A DNA stretch of 64,000 nt. It comes from Pomphorhynchus laevis (lineage: Eukaryota > Acanthocephala > Palaeacanthocephala > Echinorhynchida > Pomphorhynchidae). The stretch spans positions 34,997-98,996 of the forward strand of contig WNNJ02002220.1 in NCBI GenBank assembly GCA_012934845.2, in the 5' to 3' direction. Positions 43,341-54,544 of the stretch are shown here, in pieces. Within the stretch, counting starts at the first letter, position 1. The number at the start of each line of letters is the position of its first letter. The translations under genes were made by a program, and so were the position numbers. The notes under the pieces were generated by a model, which was not told where the DNA came from, searched no databases, and worked only from the letters and a program-made list of their open reading frames with translations.

Positions 43341-44408
43341 CTAGCGGAGGCATGGGGATTTTAAATCCTTGCGAGCTGGTAATCCAGGAATGGAATTGAT
43401 CTAAAAAATTTGCTTACCTTTATTAAATGGATACGTAGGACAATAATTACTTGAGAAACAAACACTGGTGCGGAATTCGGGGTGAAAAGAAGATTTTTAA
43501 CGATTTAAAACACAGTAAGATTATTGCAGAACTGGATAATTACACAAAAAATGCCTTAATTCATGCATCAGAAAAAGGCGCATCAACCTGGTTATCTTCA
43601 AGGATTAGCGAATATAGGCAGTATTGTCTAAATAATCATCAGTTTTATGATGGGCTTGCCGCTAGATATGGATGGCAATTAAAAGACGCTCCGACAAAAT
43701 GTGTTTGTGGAGAACTTAGCAACGTATCGCACCCACTATCTTGCAAAACAGGAGGATTTCCAATTGTTCGACATAATGTGATGCGCGACATTATAGCAGG
43801 TATGTCATCTGCAACATGTAAGACTATTGAAATTGAGCGGTCCTACTTCCTGTTGAGTCTTCTTACAATTTTGATAGAATAACAACGTGTAAGGATATGA
43901 ATGCACGCCTTGATGTTGCATGCAGTGGTTTGTACGGGGATTCGACATAGCTGTCTTTTCTAGACATTTGTGTTTATAACGTTCATGATCCATCGTATGC
44001 CAATCGAAGCCCTCATAGTTTGTTTGAGTATCATCACAAAAGAAAGCAGGTCAAATATTTAGAGCGAGTATCTAGGGTCCATCGTGCTTTATTTATTCCG
44101 GTTATTTTTTCATCGTCTGGCGGAATCAGTAGAGAGTCACATGCATTGCTTAAGAGAATAGCGTCAATACAGGCTTTAAGAGGGGACAATAACTACAGTG
44201 ATTGTATCGCTACGTTACGTCGAAAGATCGAGTTTGGTCTAATAAAATCAAATTCTTGGTGTTTTCGATGCCGTCGTCAGAGGTCTGAAGAGATATAGTT
44301 AGAATGTATTTATAATGAGGTCAAACTTTTTGTCTAGTATTTGACTATTTGATTTGTCTTGTGTTCAATGTAATTTTGTGTAATAAATATTTTCTTCCAA
44401 AAAAATAT
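43341..44408 (+). mobile_element. Retroelement B3, 5'-truncated, broken
   Basis: Same C-terminal module: KGASTWLSSRISEYRQ, FYDGLAARYGWQLKDAPT, CVCGELSNVSHPLSCKTGG, IVRHNVMRDIIAG, then MFEYHHKRKQVKYLERV and SSSGGISRESHALLKRIAS in another frame. Ends in AATAAATATTTTC and an A run, then the third TGTTACAACA. Directly adjoins B2. Confidence 0.65.
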
Positions 44409-44419
44409 TGTTACAACAG

Positions 44420-45043
44420 CCCAGAAGCATAAGCTCAAATTGGCTGGATCACATAGCTCAAAACAAAATAAAACAGAAAATAAAGAAATAAAAGGTGAAA
44501 CTGTCATTATCGTGATTTAATAATTGCCTTGAACTTCTGGACGGAACCGCTGTCGATTGTCGATGCATGAAGATTGTTCCACAGGTCAGCAATGCGATCA
44601 CTTATCGTAACACAATTTGTTTTTGGACGGAGCCTGAGCTTTATCATAAGTCTGTGGCCTCGTAGTCGACCCGGCGGACGAATTGTAAACATAGACTTCG
44701 AAACATGTCCAGGTATAGACAGTGACCGCCATACATACACCAGGTCGGCGTCGGACAGCGAACGTTCAACACTGTGTACATTTAACAATGCCAGTCTCTG
44801 GGTATAGTTGACACCACGCACTGAGGACACAAGATGGGTTGCTTGTCGTAATATCCGTTCGTATATTTCCAATTCACCACGGAGCTGTGGGTGTATTGCA
44901 GAAGACGCGTATAACATGTGCGATTTTATAAGAGCAGAGTAGGCAATGCGAAAACTAACTGGATCGAGTTGGCCAAACGAGCGTCTTAACATGCCTAGCA
45001 TACGTCGACATTTGGATGCGACATATTGGACGTGAACTCGCAA
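44420..45043 (-). mobile_element. LINE post-RT fragment (F-like), minus strand
   Basis: Open 178-residue segment 45043-44507: YVASKCRRMLGMLRRSFGQL, YASSAIHPQLRGELEIYERI, PGRLRGHRLMIKLRLRPK, RIADLWNNLHASTIDSGS. This is the usual ORF2 C-terminus of CR1-type LINEs, 5'-truncated just after RT. It relates to 41033-41955 and is followed by an A-rich 3' part to about 44420. Confidence 0.75.
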
Positions 45044-45492
45044 TTAACACTTCCTAATCCTAATTCACAAGTTTTCTGCTCAGTTTCTAAACGATTTTGT
45101 GATTTGTATATATTTATATTATATAATATATATATTATTTATCATATATATTTATATTGTATATATTTATACTTTAAATTTATAAAATTAACGTCGATAT
45201 GTTCTAAAATTGTCTGTCTTTACTGGAAAACTTTATTTTTAACTTTTTAAGTTAAAATTTGTATAACTTAACTAGACAAACGCAAGAAAGATATTTGCTA
45301 TCCATTACGATTAAATTGGGTACCGTCGAGAACACTTACATTATTTCTGGCTAAAAATGTGAAATAAATGATTGATTAGATGTGAATCATTAATACAATA
45401 CTACAAATTGAAACGCAAATCATAATTAACAACTTTAAATTTTGATATTATTTTTAATAAATGAACTGCATGCGTTTTTAGAAGTATTTCAG
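45044..45492. promoter_or_regulatory. Upstream region of the kinesin gene
   Basis: AT-rich (TATATA runs at 45110-45180). Just before the kinesin ATG the sequence TTTTTAGAAGTATTTCAG looks like a 3' splice site, so a 5' UTR intron or trans-splicing acceptor is possible. No core promoter motif can be told from the AT background. Confidence 0.35.
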
Positions 45493-48400
45493 ATGAACGA
45501 AGAGCTAAGTTTTTCCTCTGGTCCTGGTAAAAACTTGATCACCGCAGTTCGTGCCCGTCCTCTACTTTCGTACTTGTTAAATATCGTGTTTTATATGATA
45601 ATAGTTATGTTGATACATTAGGTCTAAAAATGACTCCAGCAACTGGAAATTTCATTGTGCTTACAATGCTGTCGAGAGCGTAAACAACGACAGTCTCTAC
45701 CATTTTGGTATTTTGTATTTCGTAAGCATAATCCTTATATTTTTTTAGACAAAGTGTACAATACTGACGATCACAATGAAAATCTGTTTAATGACCTAGT
45801 CGCACCGTTGGTTGACTCATGTGTAAATGGCATAAATGGTATGAATGTCGTGTACTAATAAATCATTGTGTATTTGTATGAAAATATATTTTAATAATAT
45901 ATTTTAATACAGTTGAAATGTACATAGTGCCGAGTATCAAAGGGTAATCAAATATTACTCTCTCTGTTTATCTCTCTCCGTAAATAGAGAAAGGTTTGAT
46001 CTATCTCCGTTGATCAAACCCTTCACCTTTGACGTCATGCAATACGCCGATGGCATCATCATCTATGCTCATGCACCCGCACATCGCATACACGATATCG
46101 GCATTTCTGCCTCCAATTGTTTTTCTTCTATCTACAAACGTCTCTCCAATCTCCATCTCGTTCTAAACCCCGGAAAGTCCAAAATAATGTGGATCCTCCC
46201 CCGTAAACCAAGCATATCTCCACCTACTGTATCTTTTGCCTCATCAATCATCCCCATAGTACACAATATCACTTTCTCAGGCTTCTATTTTGATGATCAC
46301 CTTTCCCTTAAACCCTTCGTCCGTGACAAGGTCCGCTCATCTTACTTAATTCTCCGTGACATCCGCCGTATCCGCCCCCCTTATCAACTTCCGTTCTTAT
46401 ATGTCTCTTCTTTCATCGCTTCTTTACCCTAAAATCAATTAGTGCCTTAGCCTTTTCGCCAATTCTTCAAAATCCATCATCCTACCCCTACAACGAATAA
46501 TCAACACCGCCGTTCGAGTGCTCTTTCGTTTCCGTCGCTTCGACAACACATCCACATATCTTGCCCAACTCTCCCGACCCACCAACCACATCCGCATTAA
46601 ACTCCGTCTTCTTCTCGTAACTTTTTGTCTCGTCGCTGTCGGCTTCCCATAGTTCATCAACCTTCCTTTCTTAGACGACACTCGCCCTACCTCGCTATCG
46701 CTGCGTTCCCGTCATACCCTCATTCTCCACGTTCCCAATTACTCTAACAACTTTGGTCTCCAATCCTTCCTCGTCGTTGCCTCACTCGCCTGGAATCAAC
46801 TCCCTCTCGACGTCCGCCGCGCTCCCTCCTTTATCACATTCAAACACCTCCTCCGTTCACACCTTCTCGACACCTGATTCACAGTTTTGTTTTGTTGTGG
46901 TCATGTAAGCGTGCACTGGCACGCATTTGCCCCGTTAAAATAAATCTTTTTTTACTAATTTGAATAAGAGTGTTGCGATCTTCAAGTGGTGGTAATCTTA
47001 AGTGCAAATGTGATCGATTAAGCGCAAAATTTGATTAAAAATGTTGTGATCTTTGTGTTGTGGTAATCTTAAGTGCAAATGTGATCGATTAAGCGCAAAA
47101 TTGCTGATTATTTCCCTTACCTTCAAACAGTTTTATTACGCACATTTTAGTTTATAATTTTTACATAGTAAGACTTTTTAAACAACTTATTAAAATAACA
47201 AAAATCAAAAGTATGAACAATGTTAATAGGTCCTCTCGAGCGGTTCCTTCGTATCCGGTAGAGTTCTTGAGTCTCCATTCAGATGAGAAGACCTCAGAGA
47301 GGCCAATAAGGCACGAACATTACCTCGCATAAGCGCCACGGAGGTGCGTTGAAAGAGACTGGAAACTGATTTACTGTACGGAAATCCGAGGACTCTACTG
47401 ACGTTTCCAGCAATGTGCTTAATCAATTGCTCCCCATCATCATTTCACGCGCCAAAGGTCTCTATGACCGGAGCAGTAAACACGTATCCATGCGCCTCCA
47501 TACGGTCCGATATTTATGATATTTCACATTGATCGCATATGAAGACGCGACAAAACTCTGAGTAGTTGATTTTTGCATAGTATACAATTCCGTATTTGAT
47601 TTTACTTATCTTAATTTTAATTTTATGAATTTTTATTTATTTTAATCTGATAGCGACTAATCTGCAACCATTGACAGCCATGCTCATGTGGGTAGTAAAA
47701 AGCGGATTCGGACAAGTGAAGTTCCACACGAGCAGTTTGCCATCTTGCCAAAGGACCAACGTAGCATCGTCGGGCCACTTTCATCAGATCAGAACAGATC
47801 TGTTAACTCGAAACTTGATGGGAACCCAGCAGCAGACAAGGTCATGTGGATAAGGCAGTATACACTTCCTTATCAGCTCGATATGTCAGGATACTAGGGA
47901 ATTTATCAGAAACCTAGACACTCGATTAATTCGAACTACCCGGGAGCCTTAAGCGGCCACTTTTTCATATAGCGGCTGAGCGTTCCGTTCAACGATGAAA
48001 TACTGCGTGATGCTCTAGGCAGCACCACACGACAATCACCTTCCTGAGATTGTATTTCAATTTGTAAATTTTATTTTTCCTCTCTATAATTTTAATCTTA
48101 TTAAAATTTTATTTTCTGTAAATATTTCACAAGTAAGAAATGATGTTAAGTAATAAATACGGAATAATAAAAAATATTAACATTTTTTAAGTAGAATCTG
48201 TTATTATTACAATGTGGCTACTAAAAATTTTAAAATTCTTTAGGAAATCATAATTTGTTGTCTTGTACATAAGAGGATTACTGTGAGTTAATGAGATTCT
48301 TGTATCGTATAAATTCACTTTGAACCTAAATTGATTGGAAATAAGTAAATATAAACACGAGAAGAAAACTATCTGCTTATCTATAAGTTTAATCCACTTA

Positions 48401-51400
48401 TAATGTTTTAAATTTTACATTTTCATAACTTTTTACTAAACTTTCCTTTTAAAACTTGTAAATTGTATTTTCTTCTGTCAAATTACTATTTCAAGATTTG
48501 CACTACATTTCAGGAACATTTTTTCTCTATGGACAAACTGCTTCTGGAAAAACTCATACAATGTTCGGAGCAGATCTCGAATCCGGATTAGTCGACATGG
48601 CTATTGAACGATCGTTTCAAACCATATACAATCGAGTAATCTAAAACTGCGTCATTGTTATTTATATTTAAAACATTTTAAAAGGAAAACAGGAATGAAT
48701 GCATGGTATTCTTGTCTTGTGTGGAAATATACAATGAAGTGATATTCGATTTGATGTCCGACGATTTGAACGTCGTGACCTTACAGGATGTGAACGGAGT
48801 TTTCAAGCTAAAGAACACAATTGAAATAGCTGTTGATGACGTCGATGCAGCTGTGGAGCAAATTCAGTGTGTCGCCAGTACAAACGGCTTTATTTCGCTG
48901 TGATCTTCATTTTTTATTTAAGATCGTAGACGTGTTGCAGTAACGTCCGCTAATCATCGCAGTTCAAGGAGTCACTGTATTATTCAAATGGTATGTGTAG
49001 AAGCATTTATTTATTTTATTATTTTAACATTTTGGTTTCATTTCCAATAGCGTTTTTAACAATGGGTTTACTATGAAAGACTTCGTTGATAAATTATTAT
49101 TTGAAATATTAAATAAGTCATATTTAATAAAATATAGTTTTTCGGCTTAATATATTAAACAAAATATTAAGTCATTGCAGTAATAATATTTGCCAAAATA
49201 TAAATCATGTTATTTGATAACATGATTAGATATTAATATTATAATATAGTATTTATTTGATGTAATTAAAATTAAAATAACAACTTTAAGAATAAAAAAT
49301 TAAAAAATAAACTTTAAACTGAAATGCCAAAAATTTAAAATTATTTGTTTTGATAATAATGTATAAAATGTTTATTCTAATTAATTTAAACTTAAAATAA
49401 GTTTAAAGTTTGTTTTTTTCTAATTTTTAAAGTTGCGATGCTAATATATTTTTTGATACAATTGAAATTAATAATGGAACTGTAATAATTAGAACAAAAT
49501 GAAATTTAAATATTTTAATTTTAACTAAAATTTAACTTTAAACTTGAATTTTTTGAAAAATTCTCAAAGTTAAAAAATACTTTTTTAATTTTCAATTTTT
49601 ATATCAAACTTTTTATTAATTCCAGAACTTTCAGAATAAAAATAATTTTTATTATTATTGGAATTATTAATTTTTATCAAAATTTTTATTAATTCCAGAA
49701 CTTTCAGAATAAAAATAAACTTTGAATTTTTAGAATTTTATTTTCTTAAATTTTTTTGATTTTTCATTTTAAAAAATCTAAAATAATTTAAAAACTTTAA
49801 TATCATAACTTTCGGAATTAAAATTAAAAACTTTGAATATTAAGAATTTTTTGTTTTTATAATAATCTGAATGTTTATTTTTTAATAATCTGAATGTTTT
49901 CAAAACTTTGTAGAGCTTGGAATATTTGATAGAATTCACGAAATGCCTTATAAGAATTTTAATTTTTGATTAAAAATATTTATTTTATATGTTATTTTAT
50001 CTGAACAAATACATTTTAGATTTAAAAATATTTAATTTTAATGATTGTAACTATTTCAATATTTTCTTTAGAAAATTGAATCACATGATAGCATAAACAC
50101 AGAAGATACATGCGTTGTCGGTGTATTGGTATATCTCTCCCATTTATAATAAATATATTCTAATTTAATGGTTATAGCATCTGTTAGACTTGGCCGGATC
50201 TGAAACTATCAACATTAACAGTGACGAACCTTCTAAAATTAGGGAAACGTGCAAGATAAATCGCAGCTTATTACATCTTACCACAGTCATACGATCGCTT
50301 AGCGAAGGATCACGATTTGTTGATTATCGCAGCAGTCAACTAACGAAGATACTAAAAACATCGCTGTCTGGTAATGCAAATGTATGCCTTCTAGGCTGCA
50401 TTCGACTTGATCAGGAAAGGGAATCACGAAATACATTGCAGGTAATTATCTCTCTGTATTAGATTAGAAAAGGTGTAGGTGTATGTTTTAATGCAACTAC
50501 ATAATATGCATTACAACAACTCACTCTTTTAAAAGCATTTCATAAATAAAAATTAGATAATTGTTTGTGTTAATTTTGGTTTTTATCTTAATATTAAACT
50601 AATTATATTACGTTGAATCATTTACTAATTAGTTCGGAGAGAGATCCATATTTTATGGAGACGACTAATTAACCTGTTCGAAAAATATTATTTTGTATTT
50701 AAAAATAATTTATTTAAATTTTAAATTATAATTTTTTGAGCAGGCCAAATTTAGTGTAAATATAGACCTTGTGTAAATGAAACACGAAACGACTATTCGT
50801 CGCTATCAGAAACAAATCGACAAACTCCAGATCAACTGTTGTTGATTAATTTTATGTTAGCATGAATATACGACGACTTTTAAACCAAATTTCATTTCTA
50901 TCCAATTTTGTGATTTAACATCGAAATGTTAAATCACATGTTGCTTCTTAATGTTACTCTTTTTAAAATGACAAAAAACAAAATACTAGTATTAAGTAAT
51001 TTTATCAATTAAAGAATATCCTTATTTAGTATGAAGCGTATTATTTTCCTAATAATTCATAAATATTTTGCACTAAAAAGATTATTTTTTGTTTTGCGTT
51101 ACTTCTCGATTTGGTCGCTTCTAGTCAGAATACGCATACTTGAAATTAGTGAGGGTCGATCAGTCTTATCTAATGATATGGAGAAAGAAAATACGCATTT
51201 AACGACGATCTGTTAATTTACGAATCTAAAGTTATGTTGTGTTTCAAAACATTAAATCTACAACACATTATAGTTAACCGTTGGTCATAAGCTCACTTGC
51301 AACAACAATATAATTATTAGGGTTATATATAAATCGTCATGATTTTCTACAACCGTAACTATCAAATGTACTTGCCTTTAATAAAGCATAATACTATACA

Positions 51401-53856
51401 TATGAAACGATTGTATAAAATTGTGAAACTTTAAATTAATAATTATTGGAGCTGGATCAAAGGAAAGACGTAATTATTTTTGATATTTCGCTAACTACTG
51501 TTAGCATCTTCAAAACATTACGTAATTAGGTAATTAAAATTAGGTGATTTTCTGAAGATGCTAACAGAAGTTAGCGAAATATCAAAAATAATTTCTTCTT
51601 TTCTTTGATCCAGATCCAATAATTATTTATCAATACTGGATCAGCATCAACTATTTAAAAACTTTAAATTTGTCTTTTAATAAAAAGTTTGTTGAAATTT
51701 TGGACAGTAATAAAAACAACTCTAAATATATAAGAAATCTTTACTAATTAATCGCAACTTTAATTTGAAGGCATTAGGGTGGATATCAATCAAATGAGCA
51801 TCAATTATTATATTGCATATATACCAATTTTGTATATCAAAACTAATTAATTTAATTATTAATAATTATTATCATAATTAATTTTATGTTTTGAATAGTA
51901 TTGGCGATGCTAAATATATTTTTATTTTTAAAAGTCAGCTAATTTGCAAACAAACGTTTTATAAAACCATCGTTTTATAAAATTATTATTATTTAAATAA
52001 CGTTTATTTAGTTTGCACTTGTAATAAAATTAACGTTTTTAAAGTCAACACGTTTGGCGTGATGATTTATCATTATGTTTAATTTATAAAATTAATTTAT
52101 TTAAGTTATATACGTAGACTCAGTTACCTGATCTGATTCTAAGGGAGTGAAATCTAATTCCAAAACATAATTATTTGATAAATAACACATTAACTGTCTA
52201 TAAATCTGATTCTAAAGGAGTGAAATCTAATTTCAAAACATAATTATTTAATAAATAACACATTAACTGTCTATAAATCAAAATAACAATTGAACTTTAC
52301 AAATTGAATAAACAATATGCTTTCTAAAGAATTTCAATATTAAACAATATTGTGACATAATTAATAGCGTGACATAGTAATAACTTATTTTTATGAATTA
52401 ATAGTATTTAATTTTATTTTTAGTTTATTCAATGTGCACGTCAGGTAATTGTACGACCTCGTGTAAATATAGTAATGAAAAACGAAGCGACTATTCGGCG
52501 CTATCAGAAACAAATCGACAAACTCCAGGATCAACTGTTGTTGTTGGTAATTGAATGACGCTATTGTTTCACGTATTAATTGCTAATACAGCTCAAACAA
52601 CATCAATCGAATGCAATGACAGTCGAAGAAAAATTACGATCACAGCTCGAAGATGAGTATCGTTCTAAACTTGCGAGGCTACAAAAGTTTTTACACAGTT
52701 CCAAAAATTCAACGCCTTTACAAATGCGCGCAACCGAGGTAAAATTTTATTATTACATAAAAATACTGGAAGAGAACATGCCCTCTTAAATACTGTAATA
52801 TAATACTATTATATATAATATATACAATTATATATTATATACTGTTGTAATATAATATAAAAATTCTAGATGTTATACAATATAATATTATATGCAATAT
52901 AATATTGTAATTGCTTTCTTTAATACTATAAGACAACAAAATATAATAAACGAATTACAGATATCAAAAGGAAATATTCCTGCCGGTGACATTTTCGTGA
53001 GTGAGTTCGAACTGGACCAGTGGCTGACAAGGTCTTAAGATTCATAGCAAGGAAAAATCTGAGCGATACAATAGCTGCTACTCTAGAGCAATAAACCGGT
53101 TGAGGGTAAAGAGAAGCCTGGCCTTGGCATATGTAGCTTCTCTTTGCATACGGGCTACGCGAATGCGGGTCTGTGCAAATACGTACTTCTGAATAATCAT
53201 TATTGAATGGAACAATTGCTAATAATAATTAAAAAACAATAAAAATACCGGATTTAATTTAATAGATTAATTGTTTTGTACTTCTTCAACATCAATGGTA
53301 GAGATTAATATATCTGTATTAATCCTACTGTATTATGATAACCTAATACAGTAGTATTATGATAATAATATTACTATTAATATAATATTAATATTAATTA
53401 TATAATATTAATATTAATACAATATAAATGATAATATACAGTAGTATTACTAACATAATAATACTGTATTATGTTGTAACGTTGACAATATATTTTTAAT
53501 AAGGAATAATTTACAAATTTTTAACTCAAATAGGATCTATAGATTAAAAAAATAATTAAAATAAATTTATATAAATAAATTTATATTAATTATTTATTAA
53601 TTTAATTTTTTCTATAAATTAATTACATAAAATAATTTAAAACTTTTATTTTTATTTTTCATTTTTTTTTAATTTAAAATAAAGTAAACTCAGTTACCGG
53701 ATCTGATTTAATAGCAAATATTTAAAATTATTTAAATTAGTAGAAGTTGCTTTTATCCATTAAGAGCATCGTCTGTATTTTCTACGCGAAAGGCGATTAT
53801 TAAGTCCGCGAGAAGTAGAGAAATATCTACGATTTTCTAGAGAAAATGCCGACCAG
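45493..53856 (+). CDS. Kinesin motor protein (kinesin-7/CENP-E-like), 11 exons
   Basis: Exons 45493-45575, 45622-45707, 45749-45838, 48514-48635, 48685-48877, 48923-48990, 50072-50128, 50178-50441, 52424-52546, 52592-52738, 53767-53856; all GT-AG and in phase, 441 codons. Motor motifs: V19-R-A-R-P-L, P-loop G93-QTASGK-T100, Switch I N202-HRSSRS-H209, Switch II D237-LAGS-E242, then YRSSQLTKILKTSLSGNANV. From about residue 345 a coiled coil follows (ATIRRYQKQIDKLQDQLLLL, KLRSQLEDEYRSKL). A microtubule plus-end ATPase; kinesin-7 assignment is by resemblance only. Six introns are 41-49 nt; introns 3, 6, 8 and 10 are 1-2.7 kb with LINE and repeat insertions. Probably continues into the tail exons at 56.9-60.5 kb. 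The motor looks functional. Confidence 0.9.
45985..46960 (+). mobile_element. LINE D1-subfamily copy, 5'-truncated, in kinesin intron 3
   Basis: Begins just upstream of RT motif C (FDVMQYADGIIIYAHAPAHR: YADD is YADG) and runs to the 3' end, including the hairpin GCGTGC-ACTG-GCACGC at 46909-46924. Very similar to D1 throughout; frameshift near 46380 and a stop region after. Same strand as the kinesin gene. Confidence 0.88.
46909..46924 (+). other. 3' terminal hairpin of the intronic LINE D1 copy
   Basis: GCGTGCACTGGCACGC: stem as in D1, loop ACTG instead of GCTG. Confidence 0.7.
46971..47101. repeat. Tandem duplication, ~65-bp period
   Basis: AATCTTAAGTGCAAATGTGA and CGATTAAGCGCAAAATT occur twice (near 46994 and 47058). 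Simple local duplication downstream of the LINE copy. Confidence 0.8.
47223..47590 (-). mobile_element. Retroelement C-terminal fragment, in kinesin intron 3
   Basis: Minus-strand frame 47426-47223 reads LIKHIAGNVSRVLGFPYSKS and SSLFQRTSVALMRGNVRALL, preceded by EAHGYVFTAPVIETFGA. This resembles the extreme C-terminus of the C-type retroelement found inside the Merlin element. Short, broken. Confidence 0.5.
47640..48060. other. GC-richer unidentified stretch
   Basis: A 70-residue open frame (47688-47897, MGSKKRIRTSEVPHEQFAIL ...) in sequence richer in GC than its flanks. I do not recognise it; a mobile-element scrap is most likely given the context inside kinesin intron 3. Confidence 0.3.
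48991..50071. other. Kinesin intron 6, low-complexity AT-rich
   Basis: Extremely AT-rich with many internal near-repeats; one clear tandem duplication of about 75 bp around 49605-49720 (ATTAATTCCAGAACTTTCAG occurs twice). No coding or mobile element recognised. Confidence 0.6.
50738..50846 (+). pseudogene. Dead duplicate of kinesin exon 9 inside intron 8
   Basis: Matches exon 9 (52430-52546): shared CGCTATCAGAAACAAATCGA and CAACTGTTGTTG. It has an in-frame TAA (LV*MK) and a one-base deletion after CTCCAG. No usable donor follows. An unequal duplication of about 1.7 kb separation, copying an exon and then decaying. Confidence 0.8.
50911..50938. repeat. Perfect 12-bp hairpin
   Basis: GTGATTTAACAT, short loop, ATGTTAAATCAC. 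In kinesin intron 8. Probably incidental or a tiny mobile-element scar. Confidence 0.6.
51438..51630. mobile_element. Fold-back MITE-like element
   Basis: About 190 bp with terminal inverted repeats of roughly 75 bp: AATAATTATTGGAGCTGGAT ... GATATTTCGCTAACT ... GTTAGCATCTTC, mirrored as GAAGATGCTAAC ... AGTTAGCGAAATATC ... ATCCAGATCCAATAATTATT. The loop is AT-rich (GTAATTAGGTAATT). No coding capacity. In kinesin intron 8. Parent transposon unknown. Confidence 0.75.
52111..52138. repeat. Dispersed motif copy (GACTCAGTTACCTGATC)
   Basis: One of about nine occurrences of the family GACTCAGTTAGCTGATC (others near 35066, 53686, 54154, 54323, 56079, 57569, 57763, 58239), always preceded by AT-rich sequence with AAGTATAAAATAC or similar. 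Confidence 0.7.
52133..52274. repeat. 71-bp tandem duplication
   Basis: Two units, each with GGAGTGAAATCTAATT and AACACATTAACTGTCTATAA, immediately after the motif copy at 52111. Confidence 0.85.
52739..53766. other. Kinesin intron 10 with a GC-richer island
   Basis: Mostly AT-rich. 53000-53190 is noticeably GC-richer (GAAGCCTGGCCTTGGC, CATACGGGCTACGCGAATGC) and may be a scrap of an insertion; no protein similarity was recognised in any frame. Confidence 0.4.
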
Positions 53857-53958
53857 GTATTTTTTAAATATTTGTTCTCATAATTTAAGAAATATTATGA
53901 ATGTAATACGGCTATGCATTTTAATTTTAAGAATTTTTTTTATAAATTTGAAGCTATC

Positions 53959-54180
53959 CTCCTGATGACCTCTATTCTGATACATCATCTGTTATTCATT
54001 AGTCAATTTATAAAAATTGACTTTTATTTTAAATTTCAATTTTAACTTTCTACTTGATATAAATTATATAAAATCTTAATAATTATTTAATATTTATAAT
54101 TATTTAATTTATTATTAAATTATCATCGTTTTAATTTATAAAAAGTATAAAATATGAAGACTTACTTAGCAGATCAAATT
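53959..54180 (+). repeat. Dispersed short repeat, most complete copy
   Basis: About 220 bp: begins CCTGATGACCTCTATTCTGA, then a small hairpin TCAATTTATAAAAATTGA, AT-rich middle, AAGTATAAAATA, and a divergent end motif GAAGACTTACTTAGCAGATC. Other copies: 57420-57600, 58112-58258; partial ones elsewhere. Non-coding; SINE- or MITE-like in size, without a recognisable tRNA-derived head. Confidence 0.6.
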
Positions 54181-54544
54181 GTACTTATTTGAGTTATAAC
54201 GTTATAAAATATATATTACGTTATAAAATCGTATATAGCAATTATGTATTTTTTATAATTATTTATTATTTCATTATTTGAATTTTATTTAGCATTATTT
54301 TTAAATTTATAAATAAAATACGTAGTCTCAGTTAGCATATCCGTTTATATACAAAATAATTTAAAATTATATAAATTAATAAAATTCGCTTTTATTTATT
54401 TAGAGCATCTTCTGTTATTTATTAGTCAATTAATAAAAATTAACTTTTTTAAATTTTAATTTGAAACTTTAACTTTGAACAAATTATATAAAATATTATC
54501 TAATAATTATTTATTATTAATAATTATTTGTAATTATTTAATTA

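Noticed and set aside
48878-48922. Reading the kinesin frame through to a stop at 48901 as a truncated protein
   Set aside because: A 45-nt intron with GTACAA donor and TTTAAG acceptor restores N-R-R-R-V-A-V-T and Switch I in phase, matching the intron sizes of the gene.
52960-53040. Possible extra kinesin exon (ISKGNIPAGDIF)
   Set aside because: No donor that keeps the phase of exon 11, and removing it leaves a perfect phase-0 join between 52738 and 53767.
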